Shown here: one piece after another, positions 44,480 to 54,300 of the stretch
Position numbering within the stretch: position 1 is the first letter of the stretch
Layout of the letters: each line of letters starts with the position of its first letter
Assembly (NCBI GenBank): GCA_020740775.1
Contig: JAHEWK010000029.1
Span: 1-64,000, forward strand
Direction: 5' to 3'
DNA from: Ilyonectria destructans
Lineage: Eukaryota; Ascomycota; Sordariomycetes; Hypocreales; Nectriaceae
Length of the DNA stretch: 64,000 nt
Program-made: the position numbers and the translations under genes
Notes under the pieces: model-generated
The model's database searches: none
What the model saw: the letters and a program-made list of their open reading frames with translations, nothing else
What the model was told of the DNA's origin: nothing

Positions 44480-47400
44480 GTCGCCATCGAAAGCAACGCC
44501 GTCGCTAGGTCTAAAATTGGAACTGAATAATATGGACATGTAATTTAACTTCAAATAGGATAATGAATATGAAGAATGACACTTGACTGTTCTCATGGTC
44601 CAGAGCGCGGAGCGCGACTGAGATCTCGTTCAGCGTAAACCAAATCGCCGGTATACCGTATCTGATGATGAGCGCTTTAATCTTTCTGCGCATGGCTAGC
44701 CGCGACTCCTGCGACATGGCCTGTTTGTAGCCAAAGTATGAGATGTATCGCAGGAGCTTTTTGATATCTTCATCTCGGGTGCTCCCGCCAGCCTCTAACT
44801 CCTTTTGCACTTCCCACAGCCTCTCTGGTGTTAACGACTGAATGATCCTCTCAACCTCAGGAAAATCGTTCCGTCGCACGCTCACCATACTTACTCCTCT
44901 ATTCCTAGACCGAACCTCTATGTTGAACACTAGGAATGAAAACGCCGGATGATTGGCAAAGCGACCACCATGTCGTTGCAGCACTTTCTTCATCCATGCG
45001 TGAAGTCCGAGATTACGTGTTGGCGAAGTCGCATCCTCTCCACCCTCTCCACCCTCTCCAATACTGTCTCTATCACGGACATGCCCTGTGAGCTGGACAC
45101 TGTTCTTCCACAGGTCCGATTCCATCTCTTCCTTGCACCGTGGCCCACCGAAACCGAATGGGAATAGTGTTGGAAATGCTTTTGCAAGATGCCAGAGATC
45201 ATTGCTATCTGCAAACTCATTGCCTCTTGAAATGTGAATGTATGGCTGAAGGTGCGAATCCTGCGCGCTCCCAGTCGGCTGGTTGGGCGGCTGTGTTTGC
45301 GCATTTGTGTGTCCACCTCTGATTGTATCAATAGCAAATTGCAGTTTATCGGCATCGGTTGCTCGCGGTGCTGTATCCAGTGGAAACATACCAGATGCAA
45401 GGATCTCATCAAGAAAGCTTCCCATGCCCTCATACTCGAGCTCCTCCCGACTGCGCTCGTCATAGAGCTGCTGATCCTCGTCGTAACTTACATCATTCTC
45501 ATCATACGCTCTGCCCAGCCCGTCCACAATCTGTTCGAGTGACTGGGGCCCAGCGTCATCCATTCCACGTTCTGCTGGGGGCACAATGTGCGCTGTTCGC
45601 GTTTCTTCCCATGCCGATGGTTCATCTCTCTCTATCCTGTCATAGATCTGGCTCGGAACCCCATGCGCCGGCTCTCCCCAACTATCCAACTCGGCTTTGT
45701 CGATTTGGATGTGCCGATAGTGGGGGTTAAATTCTTTTAGCCAAAGCAACGCCCGTTCCACAGCTCCTCTCCGGACTGAGAGCAACTTAGATAGATCGCT
45801 GGGGGCTGGTCTCTGCGGCCCATGCCAGGATATATGGATATCCTCCAAAGATTGTAGAAGCGGATGTGGTAGTACTGTGGTAACCAAGTCTTGAACACTG
45901 TTTGGAAACACAGTTATGTGACCCTTTACATGCCGTGCATATGCCGTACTCTGTTTGGTGCTTTTTGTCACTTTGATTCTTGCAACGAAGCCGAAATGGG
46001 TGTTGAGTGCAATCAGCTTCTCCTCAACCAAAGTCAAATCTCTGAGAGCATCCGGGTACATGTGCTCGCAACCAAGTGCTTGATGCAAGTTCCCGCCCCG
46101 CGCCATATTGCATTCGCGGATCTTCATGGCACAGTTTTCGCAGCTCGGTATAGCCTTGCCAACAGGGAAGCAATCTGGACATGAATACGTGAGGCAGCTA
46201 TTCATCGCTGCGCTATTTGTCCACTCTTCCCAGCTAAGCTCTTTTATCTCCGTGGTGCTGATCTTCTGATAGCATATCATGCATGTGTGTATGGGTAGGG
46301 TGTCGATGTTGTGAAATGCTTGATAAAAGTCCATGACTGTGGATATATTCCTCTCACGGGGAACCGGCTTACGCCAATCCTTTGTGTAGGATATTCTCTC
46401 GTTCTCAGTAAATTCATCTTCCAGATGCTTAATTGCTCTCTCGAATGCCTGGGCTTGCTCTTCAAGGTTGCTATTCTCAACCCGTCTTCGATTTTGCCTT
46501 TTGTTTTGTTCTTGTCCGTGTTGATCAGCCTTACGCTTGGCGCCAAGTTCTTGTTGGCCATGTTGATCCACATCTGAAAAGCTTGGAATGCTCATACATT
46601 GCTGCACGCCCAGTGCATTGTGCGGGTGATATTGGCTGGCGTCGGTTATTTCTGCAGCCTGTGTGGGGTTTGGTGCTATCAGCGGTTGCGCTGGTACAGG
46701 TTTTATTTGCTGTGCTTGTTGCGACCTCCTTTTCTGACGTCGTGGAGCATTAGATGGCAACTGGGAACTGGCTGGGGGGGTCCCAACGGCAACCAGTGGT
46801 CTTTGCTGTTGGGTTTGTCTCCTTTGCCGCCAGTTTCTTTCCCGGGCATCTTTCCGTCTTGATGCACGAGAAGTTCGCGGTTTGCCTCTTGATCTTGGAG
46901 GCGCCTGTATTGGTGTCGTACTCCTTGGCGACGGTCGACTCATCCAGCTTTCAGGTCCCTGTATTTGAGTATTGATGGTGTCGGCTTGGTATGCACTTGG
47001 CTGATGTTCCCGCACCCGATTTCCTTCTCGAACATCTCTCCGCTTTGGTGCACGAGAACCTCGCGGCCTGCCTCTTTTTCTTGGAGGCACTTGTGTCGGC
47101 GTCGTGCTCCCTGGGGGTGGCCGGGTCATCCAGTTTCCTGCCGCCTGTGTTTGCGCATTGGCATTGTCGATTTGATTTACACTTGATCGGTATTCTTGGT
47201 GATTGCCTGGTTTTCTTGATTGGCCAGTTGATTGTGATCCCTCTAGTGCCGGGTCTATAGGTACGGTTTCTGGAATATCACCAGGTGTACTCGGTTGGAC
47301 AGTAGAGTGAGACTTCATTAATGCCAAGCCCACAGGCTGGACATCCGGAACACGATCGCATATGCTTGGTTGGACAATAGAATGTGATTCTCTTAGTGTT

Positions 47401-47857
47401 GCGTTTGTATTCGAGTTTGCCGCACTAAAGATATCATTGTACGTGTTCAGCCCGAGACTGCTAATTGTGCTGCCAGGCGTTCGACCACGCAACCTTTCAA
47501 GTAGAGCAGATAATGACGATTCCATTACAAGATAGTCGTGTATTCTTAGGGTGCGTAATCACGTGTATTAAGCCAAATAGCATTATAAATATGAACAATA
47601 AAGGTTGATGCCATTCACAATGCTGTTTTGTGATCGGTACATTCTGGGGCAGAGTTCGATTCTCCCACACCAACCTGTCCTACTCTGCTCTTGATCCGAT
47701 TCTATCCCGATACTCCCACGTCATCTTTATCTCTATTATACCTATCAAACTATATGATAATATCGTCTATCGTCATCGTCTTGACCCACCTACCAATAAA
47801 TGATAGCTCTATCCCACCATGGTCTTCTTTACTCTTCCAATTTCATCCCAATATCGG

Positions 47858-48195
47858 ATTTGATTATTCATCCCGTCATCTACTCGGAGCATCATATTCC
47901 ACCACCCTCTTACTTTTGTGATGATTAACTTCGGGCTTGATTATTCATTCCATCATCCACTCGGAGCATCATCACACCGGTATACCAGTAGAGCGTCATA
48001 CTCCCCCACCCTCTTATTCTTATAACATTAATAACATCAGGCTTGATTATTCATCCCATTATCTAGTCGGAATGCCATTACACCGGTAGACCAATACGGC
48101 ATCATACTCCTCCACCCTCTTATTCATATGGCCGCTGCAGTATTGATATACCAATAGATCAAAATATCCCTTCACCCTCTTTCCTTGTAATGGTA
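47858..48195. repeat. Imperfect tandem repeat, about four units
   Basis: Units of about 75-110 bp carry GGCTTGATTATTCATCCCAT, ATCTACTCGGAGCATCAT, an optional ACACCGGTATACCAGTAGAG segment and a CCACCCTCTTATTCTT end. The first and last units are shorter or more diverged. Confidence 0.8.
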
Positions 48196-48318
48196 ACATC
48201 GATGGGCACTTATGTGATTGATATAATACACACCACGTTATTTCATCTACCTATCATATACTGCCCAGCTCTCATACTTGTTTTTTTTTTTTCTTTTCAT
48301 GTATTAATATCTTACTCA

Positions 48319-48594
48319 ATTCTTTGTAATCGTGGAAGAAGCAATTCTGTTCAACAGCTACGTTGATTGATCAATTCCGCTGTGCAAGTATCCACTTGGC
48401 AGGGATCAACGTTCTTACCTCAAGGTGCTTTACTGCGATCGGCGACATGTGCTGACGTTTTGGCCAATCCTTTGTACTCATGGAAAAAGCAAATCTGTTC
48501 ACCATCTACATTAATTGGTCAATTCAATTGTGCAAGTATCCACACCGGCAGGGATAGGAGTTCTTGGCTGAAAATGTTGGATGGAGATCGGCGA
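48319..48594. repeat. Tandem duplication of about 128 bp (period about 149 bp)
   Basis: Copies 48319-48446 and 48468-48594 share AATTCTGTTCA-like, GTGCAAGTATCCAC, GGCAGGGAT and GATCGGCGA blocks in the same order. They lie upstream of the OB-fold-like gene start at 48836. Confidence 0.75.
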
Positions 48595-48835
48595 TGCTAC
48601 ATCCTGTCTGCGCAACGAAATACAGTATCTTTACCAAGTGGTATCAATCTTCGCATTGTATATACTATATAATTTAATCGATTACAAATATCAGATGTAT
48701 TTCTTCTTTGTTCCCTACATTTATATACCAATCTTGCAGGCTTATCTTACTATTGCTCTCTCTCTCTCTCTCGCAGAGTCGTAATCTTAACCGCTCTCCC
48801 ATTTTTTATCGAAACCTTTGCTTGTTCAATATATT

Positions 48836-50347
48836 ATGTCTTCATCAACTTCTACCTCAAATTCCACTCTTAGCGGTCATCCCCCTCCGCGCATGCCTTA
48901 TGACTCTCAGAAAAACCTTGGTAGTGATATGACCATGTCCTTTTTTGGTCAGCTGGATACCCCGACGCGGTTTCCTACATCAGATGAACAACTTATAAAG
49001 AGCCTCAATGTTGAAGCTCTTGGCAGGGTTTTTCTTCCACCCCCTCCCTATATGACACTGCCTGAATATTCTGTGCTGCGTCCTGAAGGGTATCGATCCC
49101 CTGATCCACTGCCGATCTACTTTAGTCTCAACCTCTCTGTCTATAACCAGCAGATTGTTGAATCGGAGTGGGAGAATCAGTGGTTCCATTTCACTGGCAA
49201 AGTACACCCCTACGCACTGGAGTGGGTGCTACGGGAGCCTGATGTTTTCAGCGATGAAGATGGTGACGGCGATGTGTACAAGGTTCCAGTTGTTCTCATA
49301 CGCGACTTTGGATACCAAGCGTAAGCAGACTTACCATTTCCCCTTAGCTCGAGTTCGAATATCGCGCTTGCCACTAATGTAGCTATCAGCATTGACCCAC
49401 GAACTCTTTGCAATAGTGAGGGCTTTCCACTTATCCAACCGGTTGTTTCTTTGACGGGGCAGGTTCTCGGGACAGGTCACACCCACTTGATCAAGGACTC
49501 TGTCCCGCTGTTGGATGATGCGCAGCTGAGATGCTGTGCATTTATCCAGTGCTGTACCTACATCACTCCTGGTCAGCCATCAAAGAGCCCTTTCAAAGGC
49601 TTCCACCCCTTTCAAGTTTTTATTCTCTTTCCTATTCGCGCTTTGCCATTCTCTCTCCTCTGCAAGAAGATGGCAGATAGGAAAGATACACAGTTTGTAC
49701 CAGGTGTTCCCTTCAACTGCGTCGGCAAGATTGTTGGCCTGCTTGACCATAGCCTTATGGTGGCTGCCCCTACAGTTGATGAGAAGGACTATGTTTTCAT
49801 TGTCGTTCCCGACTCTTGGACGTTTCCGGACAAGAGCACGCCACCTGCACCTGCCGCTAACACAGTCTCCCCCTCTAAAACCGAACCTGGCCCATCCCAA
49901 GCTGGCGGATTCGCAGCAGCGAGGTCTATGTTCAAGTCTCCCTCAAAGAAATCTTCACAGGCGCAACAGTCACGGTCACAATCATCACAATCGCCGCAGG
50001 GAGGTCCATCCCAACAACCCGTTACACCATCTCAGAACAAAAGGCCCGCAATCTCCGCATCTCCATCGTCTCAGTCAAGTTCGAAGAACCCCGCCCCCAA
50101 GAGACTCAGGGGGTCTACTGTAACTACCGCAACATCTCCAATCATTGCAGGGTCGCCGGTCTCCCCTTTAACGTCCGTAGACTCTGATGAAAATGATAAC
50201 CATGAAGAAGGTGAACCGAAGGAAAACGAGGACTCTCGATCACCTAACATATCTGCCACACTCCGATCCTCCGTTCGTCCTAATATGAGGTCATCAACTA
50301 CCAAACCAGGTGGCAGGAACAAGACGCATCCCACGAAGAGACTTTAA
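48836..50347 (+). CDS. OB-fold-like protein divergent from RepHel A (480 aa)
   Basis: Two exons, 48836-49320 and 49390-50347, join in frame across a 69-nt GTAAGC...ATCAG intron, giving GYQA|IDPRTLCNSEGFP. The core (about residues 95-320) alternates strand-like segments: FHFTGKVHPYALEWVLRE, QPVVSLTGQVLGTGH, QLRCCAFIQCCTYITP and FNCVGKIVGLLDHSLMVAAP. The last of these resembles FVSVTAKVVGRTSTNQLAV in the Helitron B protein. The C-terminal third is Ser/Gln/Pro-rich with basic patches (SKNPAPKRLRG; final KTHPTKRL). I infer a ssDNA-binding helper of the Helitron; no catalytic motif is present. The ATG at 48836 (MSSSTSTSN) is preferred over upstream non-ATG starts. Confidence 0.6.
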
Positions 50348-51365
50348 GTAGCCTAATATAATAATAGTTGGTATTTTGGGCTGTTGTATTGGGTTTAGAA
50401 AACTTACAGATTGATATGTGGGGGAAATAAGAGTGTGGTTTCAACACCAGTGCGAGTGATAAAGTACAATGATCTCAACACCAGGACATCTTGGCATGCC
50501 AGCTTCTTATACGCAAATTGTCAATTTTCCCTCTTTAGTATTGCGACTGATTGATCTCTGCTAGTCTCAGCCCCCTGATCCCTGTCTCAATTATTCACCC
50601 TCGCCCTATTGGCTAGGTCTCTTAGTTCCGCATTAAGCTCTTCAAATCGTGCCATTCAAAATGGTGCCTGCTCCTCAAAGCCTGCTGCGTACGTCTTATT
50701 GGCTACGCAAAATAAAGGTAACACACACACGCGCCCTATTGGCCAAGTCTCTTCATCCACCCACTCAGAGCCGACCACTTAAAACCGCGCCCTCTTCTCA
50801 ACTACTATATCTTAACTGACTCAAACTAGCAGCTGAATGGATAGTAAAATTACTCGGCATAGACTCTAAGAATATAATAGAGTCTTTTGATGCATTCTAC
50901 TAATAGATCAATAGATTTTCATTCGTTGTGGTTGCTGTATTCATCTTGCAAGTTGTTGACCTCGTCGTCGACTCTGTGTCTTGTAACCAATTAGAATTTT
51001 GCAGTCAAAACTAAACCGTATTCGATTTTCGCAGTCAAAACTAAACCACATTCGATTTTTACAGTCAAATCTAAACTAAATTGAGAATAGCGTAACTCCA
51101 GTTAGTACCTAAACCACTTTCAGTTCTCATATTGCTTTTGAAGCTGATCAGGATATTGCTAGGTTGCCCCTGGATATGGTATCTGTTTAAGTGTGTATTA
51201 CATAATCTGAGTTTCATAAGGGGGTCGCATCTAGTTTCATATGGAGAGGGGCTCATCTTGATGACTGGAATAGCTTTTGCAGTCTCCTCAATAAATCGCT
51301 GAAGCCTCGTATATTCGATTACAACTACCTAAAGATCCCTCTTCTAGTTCCGCTTTCATTATATC
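50348..51365. promoter_or_regulatory. Upstream region of the AT-hook gene
   Basis: No gene. Contains two copies of CGCCCTATTGG(C/G)-type sequence followed by AGTCTCTT (50605-50635 and 50731-50757), i.e. inverted CCAAT boxes, plus the triple repeat at 50995-51085. Confidence 0.45.
50995..51085. repeat. Three tandem copies of a 30-33 bp unit
   Basis: Each unit reads close to TTTTGCAGTCAAAACTAAAC followed by CGTATTCGA. The third copy is more diverged. The array lies about 280 bp before the ATG of the AT-hook gene and may be a multi-site regulator element. Confidence 0.75.
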
Positions 51366-54300
51366 ATGGACAACACCGATCCCACTACTACTCTCGGGAA
51401 ACGTAACCGTGGTCGGCCTCGCAAATATCCCACACATGAGGAGAAGCTCAAGGCAGACGCAAAGCAGAAACGAGCGAGGCGACAGGAGACGGCCTCCGCG
51501 CAACGCGATATATTGCATGCGAACTTCTACAATGCACCTTTCCACCAAGAACCAGGAGGAGTTCTTGGGTGGGCGAATACATTCACCAATCCTCATTCTC
51601 AGGCCACCCCCACTGGTGTGTCAGGACTCAACTCTATGGATATCTCAGAATTCCTTCCCCCTGCCAGTCCTCCGCCGATGGGAGACATAGAAGAGCAAGC
51701 TATATCAGATGTTGGCGTTACTACAGACGCAGTAGATGCGTTCTCTATGCCAAATTATGAGAGCCCTGATCCTAACATTAACTTCGACGCAGCCTCGCAT
51801 ACCTCGCCCGAGGTGGAGGACGATGAGCAAGATCCAGTCAGACACCTTGCGCACGAGTTGACAGAGCAACTTGCAAAATTCCGAGGATGCTGCAATGACT
51901 GCCACCAAGAAGCAGAGTGTGAACGATCGGATGACCCAAATGAACACATCAGTCTCGCAATGTATCTGGAATTTGCACCTGAGCTGGGTCCTGACATCCT
52001 TGGCTCTGCGACTATAGCACGCCAAAAAGATGACCTAGCTGGAAAGCTCGATGCTGCAACCCGAAGAGAGATGTTCTGTGGTATCAGCTCCAGAGACGAG
52101 ATACCTCGTATTTGCTTAAGAGAAGACGATGGGGTTACAGATGATGCCGGGGTTTCCTTTGATGTGGATAGCATTATAGCCTTCCCAAGTTGCCTCGCGG
52201 TTGCCAAGCAGGGCATTCGATGGTCTCCTACCCAGATGACTGTCTCTGATCTTCAGTCTGATCTTCACCTCCGTTCAAGGCCGGTCACTTACCTCGATGC
52301 AACTGGAATACAACATCAAGTACACCGACCTGTCCACCAGATTCCTCATTATACCTTCGGCCGTGTCGTTGGATTGGAGGATATATCTTTGTACTTTCTA
52401 TTTCCCAACCTATATCGAGAAGAGCAGAAGTGCAGCCGGCTCCGAGACGAAGACTTTCAGCTATGGACGGACGGCATTCTCTTCCCGGCAATATACAAAT
52501 GCTACAGCAGCGCCCATGTACAGCATTATCCGTCGAGCTATGACCACAGTCGCTATAACTCTACCGCTCGTGGAGTGGAAACACTTGCTCAGCGTGTACA
52601 TCCAGTAGCACGGGAACAACAATTAGTGTACTTTCTACCACCAGAGGCACTAGCCGAAGTTTGGGCCAATATCCTCGCCACTGTTCAAGAACCAGGGTTC
52701 CAACAGTTCCAGGATGTGACTATCCTCCTTCAAGCAAAGAACCTCAAGGTCCTCACAATAGACGTCACCTGGGAGAAAATGGTATCACGCTTCAAGGGGT
52801 ATTGGGTCAAAGCTATTGACGAGAGCCACATTACGCCAGACTTCTATCTTGATATCGGAAAAGAAACTTGCCCTCGACAAGCATCGCAAGTTGTACCTTG
52901 GAGCCAACTGGCGGCTGAGGCTATGGATGATCTAAGAGACAAACGAGCCGAATCGCTGATATACAGGCGATGCTGCTTGGAGTCATATGCCTTCCAGGCC
53001 CAGCACGGGTCGGCTGATGAAACGAGCCAGAAACAAGCCTTCTATCCCTTCAGTATGCTTCAAGATACCGGGAGCTTGACTATTGAGACTGGAAAGCGTT
53101 CTTCACGCCGTCTTGCTGGCCTTCTCTACTCTCAATTCTATCCCAGTGTCAAGGAAGTTTTCGCGGCAGGGAATGTGTATCCATTCACAAATACAGCCAT
53201 TGAGACGCTTGCCCTTGACAAGAAGTTAAGAAAGACATGGGAACTCGTTGGAGGTGGTCTCAGCCATCAGCCAGCTGCATTGATCAAGGCATATCTATAC
53301 ACAAAGCTCCGATGCCACTATGCGTTGTTGGGATCTATGCAGAAGTCCTTTGGCATCAGAGAAGAGCACCGTGTTTCCAAGGAGCTATTCTACGCGATTG
53401 ATAGCCGAATGCGCTCCCGAGAGCTCCACAACATGCGCTTTGTCGTACCCACCAACGATAATTCCCCATACTATAGTTTCACGACCGATACTTTGCTTCG
53501 ATGGCTGCGGTGGAATATCAACAAGTTCTGTGTCGGGTTCGAGATGGTATACAGCTTTCAGGACCCGCATTTTGTGACTTGGGAGCACACAAGAATCATG
53601 CTTATGTTTCTTCGCTGTCTCCAATTCTCTTACTCGGGTGGATTGATACAGAAAGTCGGCGGTTGCTGGCAAGATATACGACAGCGACCCGATCCAAGTC
53701 AGCCAAACGGACTTCGCCGATACGAAGGTTTCGGGTTCAAACGCACAATGGAGGTGTACGGCTATGCTTGGTTTCTTGACAAGATTGACTGGAATACGCT
53801 CACCTTCCGCCAACCCCACGCGGCCTATATGATGTTCAACAACCCATCCATGCAGACTGTTTACCGCGCTCGATACCACCAAGTCCGAGATGTACGGATC
53901 GACTTCATTCGAGTGGATAAGGCTTACCAATGGATGCTCGAGTTCAGTTCCATTCCTATGTGCCTCGATCTCTTGGAGAATTACCTTCGAGAGCTCTGCC
54001 TGTGTGCCTTTCGAAAGGACGTCTTCTTTCACGTCAAGTCAGCTCTGAAGCCAGAATACACGGAGGCCGCATTAGCAGGAGACATTCCCCTCTGCTATGA
54101 TAGTGTCAACAATGCCATGCTCAAAGATTACCAGCCACTTCAGCTTGCGCAAGGAAACAGGTTGGCAGTGAAGGATGTTCATGTGTTATTTGCTTGGCTT
54201 TGGAAATCGAAGGATGACCATTTTGAACGGCAGGGGTGGAATGAGAAGCCATACCGTATGCTATTCCAGCAGAGCTTCCATGCCATCAGGACCGCACGAG

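Larger units (their letters stand above)
35990..44560 (+). mobile_element. Helitron B inserted into Helitron A (extent approximate)
   Basis: Plus-strand Helitron carrying a RepHel gene and an OB-fold-like gene, and itself interrupted by hAT-2. It lies wholly between two exons of Helitron A on the opposite strand. The left end is between 35,690 and 36,078; the right end is between the OB-fold gene's original stop (44508) and the A exon end (44583). No unambiguous TC...CTRR termini were found by eye. Confidence 0.65.
31002..47525 (-). mobile_element. Helitron A, interrupted by Helitron B (extent approximate)
   Basis: Rolling-circle transposon defined by its RepHel gene, whose exons lie at 47525-44583 and 35680-31605. 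The low-coordinate limit is set at the hairpin cluster near 31 kb; the high-coordinate limit is unknown and may include the divergent OB-fold-like gene (48836-50347) and even the AT-hook gene. The middle (about 35.7/36.0 to 44.5 kb) is Helitron B. Both parts match adjoining segments of one Helitron protein, so they are one gene split by insertion rather than two partial elements. Confidence 0.65.
31605..47525 (-). pseudogene. Helitron A Rep-helicase, split by an 8.9-kb insertion-bearing intron and one frameshift
   Basis: Rep endonuclease plus PIF1-like 5'-3' helicase. Exon 1 is 47525-44583 (981 codons): AT-hook-rich N-terminus, Cys/His cluster (MICYQKISTTE, YSCPDCFP, CENCAMKIREC), DUF6570-like KGHITVFPNSVQDL, and Helitron_like_N up to IPAIWFTLNEISVALRAL. 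Exon 2 (35680-35261) resumes at VSDPNDITNPVKLR and has the HUH motif NERGALHVHGLLW. A 66-nt intron (35260-35195, GTATGT...TCTAG) precedes exon 3 from 35194, with the two-Tyr segment ALIYYLTNYTTK. Near 34070 the frame shifts by one base. The rest to 31605 has Walker A GGEGGTGKS, Walker B LLIIDEVSML, GDFHQFRPV and the C-terminal YVQLSRCTSLDG. The apparent intron between exons 1 and 2 (44582-35681) contains Helitron B. Confidence 0.8.
47526..48835. promoter_or_regulatory. Divergent intergenic region between RepHel A and OB-fold-like gene
   Basis: 1.3 kb with no gene, containing two repeat systems (47858-48195 and 48319-48594) and a T/CT-rich tract near 48281-48298 and 48752-48774. As the only DNA between two divergent starts it must hold both promoters. 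Confidence 0.5.

Noticed and set aside
47640..47680. tRNA-like B-box (GTTCGATTC)
   Set aside because: No matching A-box, acceptor stem or cloverleaf could be drawn around it.
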